A DNA stretch of 10,112 nucleotides from Pseudomonadota bacterium (GTDB lineage Bacteria > Pseudomonadota > Gammaproteobacteria > Burkholderiales > Burkholderiaceae_B). The notes beneath the pieces are model-generated. The model was given only the letters and a program-made list of their open reading frames with translations, was not told where the DNA came from and made no database searches. The position numbers were made by a program, and so were the translations under genes. Below are positions 1-6,713 of this stretch, piece by piece; within the stretch, counting starts at the first letter, position 1; the number at the start of each line of letters is the position of its first letter. The stretch spans positions 1 to 10,112 of the forward strand of contig JAJYTK010000019.1 of the NCBI GenBank assembly GCA_021793095.1, read 5' to 3'.

Positions 1-804
1 TTTGCACAATGCGTGTTGGCCAGTTTTGATGCCGTAGAAAAGGCCGCGGATGCGGTGGCCGGGATCATCGCTGCCGGGATTATCCCTGCGGGTCTCGAGA
101 TGATGGACCAGCCCGCGACCATTGCTGCCGAAGAGTTCGTGCGGGCAGGGTATCCATTGGATGCCAAGGCCATGCTTATTTGCGAGTCAGATGGTACGCA
201 CGAAGAGGTGGCTGAGGAGATCGCGCGCATTGAGGCTGTGCTCAATGAGTTTGGCGCCACCGAAATCAAGGTCTCTCAATCAGACGAAGAGCGTGAGCTC
301 TTTTGGGCTGGCCGCAAGGCAGCGTTTCCAGCAGCTGGCCGGATTTCTCCTGATTATCTGTGTATGGATGGGACGATTCCGCGCAAGCGTTTGGGCGAGA
401 TGCTTACCGCCATTACCAAAATGGAAGACAAATACGGTTTGCGTTGCTTAAACGTGTTTCATGCCGGCGATGGCAACCTGCACCCCTTGGTACTGTATGA
501 CAGCAGTATCGAAGAAGAGCGCCTCAAGGCCCAACAGTTTGGTGGAGAGATTCTCGAGCTGTCTGTCGCTCTGGGTGGAACAATCACCGGGGAGCACGGG
601 GTGGGGGTCGAAAAGATTAACCAAATGTGCGTGCAATTTGATGAACAAGAACGCGATTTATTCTTTTCTATCAAGCACGCATTTGATAAAAATGCCTTGC
701 TGAATCCGGGCAAAGCCATTCCTACGCTCAACCGCTGTGCCGAGTTTGGCATGATGCACGTCCACGGCGGGCAGATCCCATTCCCACATTTGCCGCGCTT
801 TTAA
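1..804 (+). CDS. glcD: Glycolate oxidase FAD-linked subunit GlcD (C-terminal part, 5' end outside window)
   Basis: This is the C-terminal part of the flavin subunit of glycolate oxidase, which oxidises glycolate (and D-lactate) to glyoxylate (pyruvate) together with GlcE and GlcF at the membrane. The frame is open from base 1, so the gene starts upstream; 267 residues are visible out of about 500 usual for the family. They cover the FAD-oxidase C-terminal domain. Diagnostic motifs are FWAGRKAAFPAAGR (about visible residues 101-114), HAGDGNLHP (154-162) and GEHGVG (197-202), the last two being the conserved metal/substrate-site histidine motifs of the GlcD/D-lactate dehydrogenase family. The tail LNPGKAIPTLNRCAEFG is typical of GlcD rather than of other family members. 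glcE follows after 20 bases, so the genes are very likely co-transcribed. The N-terminal FAD-binding domain and the promoter cannot be seen. Confidence 0.95.
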   Translation, partial: FAQCVLASFDAVEKAADAVAGIIAAGIIPAGLEMMDQPATIAAEEFVRAGYPLDAKAMLICESDGTHEEVAEEIARIEAVLNEFGATEIKVSQSDEERELFWAGRKAAFPAAGRISPDYLCMDGTIPRKRLGEMLTAITKMEDKYGLRCLNVFHAGDGNLHPLVLYDSSIEEERLKAQQFGGEILELSVALGGTITGEHGVGVEKINQMCVQFDEQERDLFFSIKHAFDKNALLNPGKAIPTLNRCAEFGMMHVHGGQIPFPHLPRF

Positions 805-824
805 GACCAGGTGAGTATTTTTCA

Positions 825-1931
825 ATGACTGTAATGAATAACGAACATATGGATCCCATTGTGCAAAAGTGGGTCGATCAGGTACGCGCCGCTCACGCAG
901 ACAATACCCCACTGCGTTTGGTCGGCTCAGGTAGCAAGCATTTTTATGGACACCCCACAGAGGGGCAAGAGATGGTATTGACCGAGCATCAGGGGGTGAT
1001 TGATTACGAACCTTCTGAGCTGGTCATTACCGTTAAAGGGGGGACAACCATTGCCGAGCTCCAAGAGCTATTAGCCAGCAAGGGGCAGTTTTTGCCTTTC
1101 GAACCGCCGATGTTTGGCCCAGATGCGACCATCGCAGGCTGTGTGGCCAGCGGTTTGGCCGGGCCACGTCGCGCTCAGGCCGGCGGGGTGCGTGATTTTG
1201 TCTTGGGGGTGCAACTCATCGATGGCCGCGGCCGTCATATGACCTTTGGTGGTCAGGTGATGAAAAACGTTGCGGGTTATGATGTCTCGCGCTTACTGGC
1301 AGGCAGTTTGGGGACTTTGGGCATCATGACCGAGCTTTCAATTAAAGTATTGCCTAAGCCCGTCAAAGAGCTCACGGTACAACTCGATTTACCACAAAAA
1401 GAGGCGCTGCATAAATTAAACACCTGGTGTGGCCAGCCCATCCCTATTTCTGCCTCTTTATGGCATGACGATCAGCTGTTTATTCGTCTATCGGGGGCGC
1501 CGAGTGCGCTTGAGGTGGCCCAAGAGACCATCCAAGGCACCCCTCTGGATGAGGACCAGGCCCAGGCGCTTTGGCACGCAGTACGCGAGCAGGAGCACGA
1601 CTGGTTTCAAAACGAGGGCGCTGCGTCTGACCAGCCTTTGTGGCGTTTGTCTGTCCCAAGTACGGCAGCGCCTATGCTCGAGGACCATCCCCAATTAATA
1701 GAGTGGGGGGGTGCCCTGCGTTGGTGTTTTAGTGATTTACCTGCCGAGACATTGCGCGCCCAGGTTGAGGCCGCGGGTGGGACCGCCACGGTATTTCGTC
1801 AAAATGGTACTGATCTCGCTGTATTTCATCCTTTGGATCCCGTTATCCTTGGCATACAGCAGCGTTTGAAAGAAAAATTTGATCCAGCGGGTATTTTTAA
1901 CCCAGGCAAAATTTACCCAGGGGAGCTTTAA
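825..1931 (+). CDS. glcE: Glycolate oxidase FAD-binding subunit GlcE
   Basis: GlcE is the second flavin-type subunit of glycolate oxidase and is required for activity of the GlcDEF complex. The 368-residue product is close to family length. It carries a PCMH-type FAD-binding domain: RLVGSGSKHF (31-40), KGGTTIAELQ (71-80), GPDATIAGCVASGLAGPRR (98-116), and the segment VMKNVAGYDVSRLLAGSLG (145-163), whose NVAGYD/GSLGTLG pattern is characteristic of GlcE. The C-terminus ends with FDPAGIFNPGKIYPG, the usual end of FAD-linked oxidases. The ATG at 825 is chosen because AGGTGAG lies at 809-815, nine bases upstream; later in-frame ATGs at 834 and 849 are less well placed. The stop codon shares one base with the glcF start, which implies translational coupling. 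Residues from about 190 to 320 are the less conserved substrate-domain region. A run of seven G occurs at 1705-1711. Confidence 0.95.
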   Translation: MTVMNNEHMDPIVQKWVDQVRAAHADNTPLRLVGSGSKHFYGHPTEGQEMVLTEHQGVIDYEPSELVITVKGGTTIAELQELLASKGQFLPFEPPMFGPDATIAGCVASGLAGPRRAQAGGVRDFVLGVQLIDGRGRHMTFGGQVMKNVAGYDVSRLLAGSLGTLGIMTELSIKVLPKPVKELTVQLDLPQKEALHKLNTWCGQPIPISASLWHDDQLFIRLSGAPSALEVAQETIQGTPLDEDQAQALWHAVREQEHDWFQNEGAASDQPLWRLSVPSTAAPMLEDHPQLIEWGGALRWCFSDLPAETLRAQVEAAGGTATVFRQNGTDLAVFHPLDPVILGIQQRLKEKFDPAGIFNPGKIYPGEL

Positions 1932-3187
1932 TGCATACTTCATTGTCGCCAGAATTTTTGAACACCGAAGAGGGTGAAAAGGCGAAAGATCTCATCTCAA
2001 AGTGCGTGCATTGCGGGTTTTGTAATGCCACTTGTCCCACCTATCAGTTGCTAGGTGATGAGCTGGATGGTCCGCGTGGACGTATTTACCTCATGAAAGA
2101 GGTATTCGAGGGGGGCAAGCCCACCCGAGTGACGCAAGAGCATTTGGATCGTTGCCTGACCTGTCGGGCCTGTGAAACGACGTGTCCGTCTGGGGTGCAG
2201 TACAGCCAATTGCTAGATTTGGGCAAGGCCGTGGTCGATCGCAAGGTCGAGCGTTCGCGCCCCGAGCAGCTTTGGCGTTGGGCCGTACGCGAGGTGGTGT
2301 CCGAGCCCAAGCGTTTTCAACGTGCGCTAAATATCGGCCAGCGCGTCAAGCCTGTATTGCCCAAGGTCCTCAAGGAAAAATTGCCACCGCGCACCCCGCA
2401 GGATTCTGCTGCTTTGCAATGGCCCACTGCCAAACGCGAACGCCAGATGTTGGTTTTAGAAGGCTGCGTGCAACCCGCACTTTCGCCCGAAATTAATGCG
2501 GCGACTGCACGTGTGCTCGATCATTTTGGCATTCAGTTGGTGCGTGTGGATAATGCGGGCTGCTGTGGTGCAGTACGTCATCACAACGATGACAAAGCGG
2601 GGGCCCAAGAACAGGCACGCCGCAATATTGATGCATGGTGGCCGTTTATTGATAGTGGTGCGGTTGAGGCGGTGGTGATGACTGCCAGCGGCTGTGGGGC
2701 TGAGGTACAAGACTACGGCATGTTGCTCGAGGATGATCCCGCCTACTCTGCCAAGGCGCAGCGTGTGGCCGAGCTGAGCAAGGATATCAGCGTGATTGTG
2801 GCCCAAGAGCTCGAGCGTCTGGGCAGCGATTTTGAGCCTCGCGATCAACAAACTGCGGTTGCCATCCAAGAGCCTTGCACATTTCAGCACGCCCTGCGCG
2901 ATAAGGTATCCATCGCCCAATTGATGGAGCGTTTTGGCTACACCCCGCAAATCCCCAAGGATGCTCATCTGTGCTGTGGGTCGGCTGGGACGTATTCTAT
3001 TTTCCAGCCCCAGCTGTCCAAGCAGCTGCGCGCCAACAAGCTCGACAATTTATTGCAGGACGGGCCCCGCTATGTCGCCACTGCTAATATCGGTTGCCAA
3101 ACACATTTGGCCGAGGCCAGTGAGGTACCGGTGCTGCATTGGATTGAATTAGCCGACCAAGCACTTGGGAACCCCAAGCAAGCCTGA
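1931..3187 (+). CDS. glcF: Glycolate oxidase iron-sulfur subunit GlcF
   Basis: GlcF is the iron-sulfur subunit that passes electrons from the GlcD/GlcE flavins to the respiratory chain. The 418-residue product is close to the usual length of about 410. Two [4Fe-4S] motifs of ferredoxin type lie near the N-terminus: CVHCGFCNATCP (Cys 25, 28, 31, 35) and CLTCRACETTCP (Cys 75, 78, 81, 85). Two cysteine-rich CCG domains follow, with the CCG triplets at about 211-213 (NAGCCGAVRHH) and 348-350 (HLCCGSAGTYS), as in GlcF, LutA and heterodisulfide-reductase subunit B relatives. The start overlaps the last base of glcE, and GGGGAG at 1919-1924 serves as ribosome binding site. It is the last gene of the visible glc operon. 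I see no strong hairpin plus T-run terminator in the 40 bases before the end of the converging pgi gene. Confidence 0.96.
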   Translation: MHTSLSPEFLNTEEGEKAKDLISKCVHCGFCNATCPTYQLLGDELDGPRGRIYLMKEVFEGGKPTRVTQEHLDRCLTCRACETTCPSGVQYSQLLDLGKAVVDRKVERSRPEQLWRWAVREVVSEPKRFQRALNIGQRVKPVLPKVLKEKLPPRTPQDSAALQWPTAKRERQMLVLEGCVQPALSPEINAATARVLDHFGIQLVRVDNAGCCGAVRHHNDDKAGAQEQARRNIDAWWPFIDSGAVEAVVMTASGCGAEVQDYGMLLEDDPAYSAKAQRVAELSKDISVIVAQELERLGSDFEPRDQQTAVAIQEPCTFQHALRDKVSIAQLMERFGYTPQIPKDAHLCCGSAGTYSIFQPQLSKQLRANKLDNLLQDGPRYVATANIGCQTHLAEASEVPVLHWIELADQALGNPKQA

Positions 3188-3227
3188 TTGCCTACTGCAG
3201 ACGTTTACCGCGTTGCCCGCTCAGGTA

Positions 3228-4808
3228 CTAAGCGCCTTTGCCTACCCGTTTAAAGGTCTCGATCCAATGCTGGGTCGATGCATCTGGGGTGTGGCGTTGG
3301 TGAGAGTCTTGGGCGGGATTTTTAAATTCGTTAATGATGCCCGTGGCCAGATTTTTACCGTATTCCACGCCCCATTGATCAAAGGGGTTAATGCCCCAAA
3401 TACGGGCTTGGACCGCGATTTTGTGCTCGTAGAGGGCCAACAAGGCACCCAAGGTATAGGGCGAGAGGCGAGGCAGGACAATGAGTGTATTGGGGCGTCC
3501 GCCTTGGTGTACCCGATGTTTTGCGAGCCAGGCCGCGGTGTCGGGGTCGTGGCCTTGGCGCAAGCATTCATTGAGGGCTTGCTCGTAGTTTTTTCCAACC
3601 AACATTGCCTCACGTTGAGCCAGGCAATTGGCCAACAAGCATTGGTGGTGCTCCAGCCAGTCGTGATCGGCTCCTTGGCACACTATAAAATCTACTGGGG
3701 CACCATCACTGCCCTGATGGAGCCATTGAAAAAAAGTGTGTTGTGCGTCGGTGCCCGGCATGCCCCAAACAGCGGGCCCGGTGGGGACAGTGACGGGGTT
3801 GCCCTCTAGGTCTACCGATTTGCCCAGGGATTCCATTTCTAGCTGCTGCAAATAGGGGACCAAATCACTCAGACGCGCATCGTAGGGGGCAATATTTAAT
3901 GATCCATATCCAAAAATACTGCGGTTAATCAACCCCGCTAAGGCCATTTGTATTGGGGCATTATTTTCCCACGGGGCTTCTTCAAAGTGTTGGTCCATCG
4001 CGGCGGCGCCGGCATGCATGCCGGCGATGACATCACTGTTGACCGCCAAGGCGGTGGTGAGGCTAACGGCCGACCAAACAGAAAAACGCCCACCGACCCA
4101 ATCCCAGAGCTTAAATATTTGTGTATTGGGCACGCCAAAGGCCTGTGCAGCCTCGGTGTTGGCCGTGATGGCCACAATCTGGCTGTAGGGATCAGAAACC
4201 CCAGCGGACTGGAGCCATTCGATGGCACGTTGGGCGTTGAGCAGGGTTTCGGCGGTTGAGAATGATTTAGAGGCAATCACAATCAGGGTGTCGTGCGGAT
4301 TAAGGTCGGCTGTACCACTGGCGATGGCGTGGCCATCGATGTTGGCAACAAAACGGACGTTGCGCCATAACTTGGTATAACCAAAGGCATTGACCGTCAA
4401 TCGCACCCCCCAGTCGCTGCCGCCGATACCGATATGCACAATATGGCGCCAGCGACGAGTGGCATCTGCATGGCGAATAAAGGCATTCATACGTTCACGC
4501 TCTTTGACCACCTCGGCGATGGGGGCGGGGGCGCGCAGCATTGTATGCCAGGCGGCGCGGTTTTCAGTGGTGTTGACGGGCTCGCCCCCCAAAAGTTGCT
4601 GCTGCCATTGGTGTAGGTTGCGTGCCTGCAGCAGTTGGTTGGCTGCATCTTGTAGGGCCGTGCTGTAGCGCTGTCCACTCAGATCGATGGTGAGACTTGC
4701 TGCTGGGAATAGCCGTAAACGCTTGGGGTTAACCTCGGCTAGTTTGGCCTGCTGACAAAAGCTTTGCCACTCTGCGAGCGTTTCTAAAGGTGCTATAGAA
4801 TGTGCCAA
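3228..4808 (-). CDS. pgi: Glucose-6-phosphate isomerase (TTG start)
   Basis: Pgi interconverts glucose-6-phosphate and fructose-6-phosphate in the cytoplasm. The 526-residue product is slightly shorter than the 549-residue E. coli enzyme. Family signatures are present: TENRAAWHTMLR (81-92), HIGIGGSDWG (125-134), SKSFSTAET (180-188, phosphate binding), DWVGGRFSVWSA (236-247, first PGI signature with Arg241), MESLGKSVD (325-333, catalytic Glu326), GTDAQHTFFQWLHQG (352-366, catalytic His357) and NPFDQWGVEYGK (474-485, second signature ending in catalytic Lys485). All active-site residues appear intact. No ATG lies near the conserved N-terminus. The TTG at 4808 is chosen because the minus strand carries GGAGGGAGT at 4822-4814, seven or so bases upstream, and the frame closes upstream without an ATG. 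The gene converges on glcF and diverges from the ttuC-like gene, with a shared control region between. Confidence 0.97.
   Translation of the reverse strand: MAHSIAPLETLAEWQSFCQQAKLAEVNPKRLRLFPAASLTIDLSGQRYSTALQDAANQLLQARNLHQWQQQLLGGEPVNTTENRAAWHTMLRAPAPIAEVVKERERMNAFIRHADATRRWRHIVHIGIGGSDWGVRLTVNAFGYTKLWRNVRFVANIDGHAIASGTADLNPHDTLIVIASKSFSTAETLLNAQRAIEWLQSAGVSDPYSQIVAITANTEAAQAFGVPNTQIFKLWDWVGGRFSVWSAVSLTTALAVNSDVIAGMHAGAAAMDQHFEEAPWENNAPIQMALAGLINRSIFGYGSLNIAPYDARLSDLVPYLQQLEMESLGKSVDLEGNPVTVPTGPAVWGMPGTDAQHTFFQWLHQGSDGAPVDFIVCQGADHDWLEHHQCLLANCLAQREAMLVGKNYEQALNECLRQGHDPDTAAWLAKHRVHQGGRPNTLIVLPRLSPYTLGALLALYEHKIAVQARIWGINPFDQWGVEYGKNLATGIINEFKNPAQDSHQRHTPDASTQHWIETFKRVGKGA
4007..4026. repeat. 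Exact 20-base palindrome inside pgi
   Basis: The ten bases CGCCGGCATG are followed immediately by their exact reverse complement, with no spacer. The next pair outward (4006/4027) does not match, so the symmetry stops at 20 bases. On the minus strand it encodes the segment around residues 261-268 of Pgi (IAGMHAGA), a part of the protein that is not itself a catalytic motif. The two halves contain GCCGGC, and the centre contains overlapping GCATGC and ATGCAT. It may be a chance product of the symmetric peptide Ala-Gly-Met-His-Ala-Gly, or a protein-binding or cruciform-prone site. Confidence 0.9.
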
Positions 4809-4813
4809 GGTGG

Positions 4814-4822
4814 ACTCCCTCC
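4814..4822 (-). promoter_or_regulatory. Ribosome binding site for pgi TTG start
   Basis: On the minus strand this reads GGAGGGAGT, a strong Shine-Dalgarno match placed six to eight bases before the TTG at 4808-4806. It is the main reason for accepting a TTG start. No competing ATG follows until well inside the conserved protein. Confidence 0.8.
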
Positions 4823-4858
4823 ACTGATGAATGATGCAAGTAGGTTAAAATTTCGTTT

Positions 4859-4921
4859 ATTTTAGCTGTTGGCAGAGGTTCTGCCCAATGTTTGGGGCAG
4901 AGTAGCTGTTTTAAATAAAAT
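4859..4921. promoter_or_regulatory. Candidate back-to-back promoters between pgi and the ttuC-like gene
   Basis: Two TAAAAT boxes (5 of 6 to the -10 consensus) face outward. One is on the minus strand at 4864-4859, toward pgi; the other is on the plus strand at 4916-4921, toward the dehydrogenase gene. Possible -35 elements lie between them: TGGGCA on the minus strand at 4887-4882 with a 17-base spacer, and TTGGGG on the plus strand at 4892-4897 with an 18-base spacer. Both -35 matches are weak, so activator dependence is plausible. The predicted leaders are short, about 45 and 30 bases. This reading is by eye only. Confidence 0.4.
4863..4910. repeat. Repeated elements of a possible operator (TAGCTGTT x2, GGCAGAG x2, GGCAGA/TCTGCC hairpin)
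   Basis: TAGCTGTT occurs at 4863-4870 and again at 4903-4910, exactly 40 bases apart, close to four helical turns. GGCAGAG occurs at 4871-4877 and 4896-4902, so the order is A-B...B-A. In addition GGCAGA (4871-4876) and TCTGCC (4880-4885) form a perfect six-base inverted repeat with a three-base centre. The whole set lies between the two candidate -10 boxes. Such spacing fits a regulator that binds two sites and loops or bends DNA; ttuC/dmlA genes are often controlled by LysR-type regulators, but no regulator gene is in this window. Confidence 0.4.
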
Positions 4922-4947
4922 TGTCAGCCATTGGGCTGGCCAGTTTC

Positions 4948-4953
4948 GGAGGA
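4948..4953 (+). promoter_or_regulatory. Ribosome binding site deciding the ttuC-like start
   Basis: GGAGGA ends five bases before the ATG at 4959 and only two bases before the ATG at 4956. The second ATG is therefore the better start. An in-frame TTG far upstream at 4869 lies inside the control region and would add about 30 unconserved residues. Confidence 0.75.
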
Positions 4954-4958
4954 TAATG

Positions 4959-6035
4959 ATGCAGGCACATAAAATTGCGGTGATGGCAGGTGATGGTATT
5001 GGCCAAGAGGTGATGCCTGAGGGGTTGCGGGTCTTGGAAAAGGTGTGTGCCAAATACGATATCGCATTGGAATTACATCATTTTGATTGGGCTTGTGCGG
5101 ATTATTACCAAAAGCATGGGCAGATGATGCCTGATGATTGGCAGCAGCAATTAGAGGGCTTTGAGGCCGTTTTATTTGGTGCTGTTGGATGGCCCGAGGT
5201 CGTGCCCGATCATATCTCTTTGTGGGAGTCCTTGTTAAAGTTTCGCCGCGATTTTGATCAATACATTAATCTACGCCCGGTGCGCTTGCTGCCTGGGGTG
5301 CCCAGCCCACTGGCCAATAAAAAGCCGGGGGATATTGATTTTGTAGTGGTACGTGAAAACACAGAGGGCGAGTATACGAATTTAGGGGGTCGCATTTTTG
5401 AGGGCACTGATCGCGAGATGGTGATTCAAGAGGCTGTGTTTACGCGTACCGGGGTCGATCGGGTGCTGCACTATGCTTTCGATGTGGCGCAAAAGCGCTC
5501 GGCACGCCATTTGAGTGCAGCCACTAAATCCAATGGTATTGCCATTTCCATGCCTTATTGGGATGAGCGCCTTGAAACCATTGCTAAAGAATACCCCGAG
5601 GTGCGTTGGGATAAGCATCACATCGATATCATGACAGCACGGTTTGTCTTGCAGCCAGAGTTCTTCGATGTGGTGGTGGCGACTAATTTATTCGGAGATA
5701 TTTTGTCTGATTTAGGGCCTGCTTGTACCGGAACAATTGGGGTTGCTCCTTCGGCAAACCTCAACCCCACCCGACAGTGGCCTTCGCTGTTTGAGCCCGT
5801 GCACGGATCAGCCCCAGATATTTTTGGCCAAAATATTGCTAACCCCATTGCCATGATTTGGTCCGCTGCGCTGATGGTGGATTTTTTGGGCGATAGCCAG
5901 GGGGTGTATCGACAGGCACATGATGACATGATTCAGGCCATCGAATCATGCCTGAGCAGCGGGCCGCGCACGCCGGATTTATCGGGGCAGGCCAGCACCA
6001 CCGAGGTGGGCAAGGCCATCGCGGCGCATATCTAA
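4959..6035 (+). CDS. ttuC: Tartrate dehydrogenase/decarboxylase or D-malate dehydrogenase (TtuC/DmlA type)
   Basis: This belongs to the isocitrate/isopropylmalate dehydrogenase family. It should catalyse NAD-dependent oxidation, with Mn2+/Mg2+ and a monovalent cation, of tartrate and D-malate, with decarboxylation. From the ATG at 4959 it is 358 residues, close to E. coli DmlA (361). Family residues are visible: GDGIG (11-15), the substrate arginines in LKFRR and NLRPVR (93-109), ENTEGEYTNLGG (133-144) with the catalytic-site Tyr139, Lys190 in ATKSNG, and metal ligands Asp223 (HIDIM), Asp247 and Asp251 (NLFGDILSD). VHGSAPDI (281-288) is the NAD loop. The pattern MPDDW, FGAVGWPEVVPDHISLW and MPYWDER is much closer to TtuC/DmlA than to LeuB, which is also normally near leuCD. 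Whether tartrate or D-malate is the physiological substrate cannot be decided here. It diverges from pgi and appears to be transcribed alone. Confidence 0.9.
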   Translation: MQAHKIAVMAGDGIGQEVMPEGLRVLEKVCAKYDIALELHHFDWACADYYQKHGQMMPDDWQQQLEGFEAVLFGAVGWPEVVPDHISLWESLLKFRRDFDQYINLRPVRLLPGVPSPLANKKPGDIDFVVVRENTEGEYTNLGGRIFEGTDREMVIQEAVFTRTGVDRVLHYAFDVAQKRSARHLSAATKSNGIAISMPYWDERLETIAKEYPEVRWDKHHIDIMTARFVLQPEFFDVVVATNLFGDILSDLGPACTGTIGVAPSANLNPTRQWPSLFEPVHGSAPDIFGQNIANPIAMIWSAALMVDFLGDSQGVYRQAHDDMIQAIESCLSSGPRTPDLSGQASTTEVGKAIAAHI

Positions 6036-6071
6036 GAGTCGGTATGTCGACTCATCACGAGCATGATGAGT
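6036..6071. repeat. Two overlapping, mutually exclusive inverted repeats after the ttuC-like gene
   Basis: The first hairpin pairs GAGTCG (6036-6041) with CGACTC (6048-6053) around a six-base loop. It begins directly after the TAA stop. The second pairs ACTCATCA (6050-6057) with TGATGAGT (6064-6071), an eight-base perfect stem with a six-base loop. They share ACTC at 6050-6053, so both cannot form in one transcript. Neither is followed by a T-run, so an ordinary intrinsic terminator is doubtful, though the stems lie where transcription from both strands would end. Confidence 0.6.
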
Positions 6072-6104
6072 GGCGCCGCAGGATGCTTTAATCCTGGGGG
6101 CGCC
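6072..6104. terminator. Imperfect GC-rich hairpin between converging genes
   Basis: GGCGCC (6072-6077) can pair with GGCGCC (6099-6104), and AGGAT (6080-6084) with ATCCT (6091-6095), separated by small unpaired bases and a six-base loop. The stem covers the stop codon of the minus-strand flavin-reductase gene (6090-6088). There is no clear T-run on either side. A role in ending transcription or protecting 3' ends is a guess. Confidence 0.3.
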
Positions 6105-6699
6105 GCATTTCAAAGGCGTGCTCTGGGTGGATAGAAAAATAGCCCCCAGGGCCGCCTGCTCTGAGGATGGGTTGGGCGCGGCTGGTTTGATAAATACCAT
6201 TGTCCAGGCAGCTGTGATCGATATAAACCGCCACCACCTCGCCAAATACAAACCAAGTCGGTATTTCAGTGCCCGATTGGTCCTCTAATTGTAAATGCTG
6301 GGTGACCTTGCACTCAAAGCTCACCGGGGTTTCAGCGACTCGGGGGGCTTGGATGAGTTTGCTGGGGGCCGGGGTGAGGCCAGCAAACTCAAATTCATCA
6401 ACAGATTGGGTGGTGCTGCTTTGATTCATGGCCGTGGCCAAGGTTTGTGTGGCCAGATTCCAGCTAAATTCGCCAGTTTCTATGGCGTTGCGTACACTAT
6501 CCTTATAGCCAATGCTGGAAAAACCTAGGATAGGTGGCCGATAATTGAATAGATTAAAAAAACTATAAGGGGCCAGATTGAGCACTCCCTGCTGACTGCG
6601 TGTCCCTATCCAACCGATGACACGCGGACCGACGATGGCATTCATGGGATCATGAGGCAGTCCATGACCTTTTTTGGGTTCATAAAAATGTACTGACAT
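6088..6699 (-). CDS. Flavin reductase family protein (FMN-binding split-barrel, DIM6/NTAB type)
   Basis: The 203-residue product resembles proteins of the flavin-reductase-like FMN-binding family, which bind FMN in a split barrel and often act as NAD(P)H:flavin reductases or ring-cleavage-associated flavoproteins. Evidence is the block from GHGLPHDPMNAIVGPRVIGW (11-30) through NLAPYSFFN (41-49), the KDSVRNAIETGEFSWNL strand-helix segment (66-82), MNQSS (91-95), DEFEFAG (101-107) and PRVAETPVSFEC (119-130); these are conserved in that order in the family. The start at 6699 fits the family N-terminus. The open frame runs 33 codons further upstream, but that part overlaps the preceding gene and is not conserved in style. 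AGGAC on the minus strand at 6715-6711 is a modest ribosome site with a long, 11-base spacer. It begins 14 bases after the end of the RmlC-like gene, so the two are probably one transcript. The substrate is unknown. Confidence 0.85.
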   Translation of the reverse strand: MSVHFYEPKKGHGLPHDPMNAIVGPRVIGWIGTRSQQGVLNLAPYSFFNLFNYRPPILGFSSIGYKDSVRNAIETGEFSWNLATQTLATAMNQSSTTQSVDEFEFAGLTPAPSKLIQAPRVAETPVSFECKVTQHLQLEDQSGTEIPTWFVFGEVVAVYIDHSCLDNGIYQTSRAQPILRAGGPGGYFSIHPEHAFEMRRPQD

Positions 6700-6713
6700 T
6701 GTGGGTGACTGTC

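Noticed and set aside
2456..2968. Minus-strand open frame of 170 codons
   Set aside because: It lies wholly opposite glcF, whose iron-sulfur and CCG motifs establish the real frame. The translation shows no recognisable domain.
3188..3227. Terminator between glcF and pgi
   Set aside because: I looked for a stem followed by a T-run on both strands in the 40-base gap and found none that I would trust.
3165..3809. Plus-strand open frame of 214 codons starting inside the end of glcF
   Set aside because: It is antisense to pgi, which has all catalytic motifs. No ribosome site or family resemblance supports it.
4869..4958. Extended N-terminus of the ttuC-like protein from a TTG at 4869
   Set aside because: The extra 30 residues lie in the promoter/operator region and do not resemble the family; the GGAGGA at 4948-4953 places the start at 4959.
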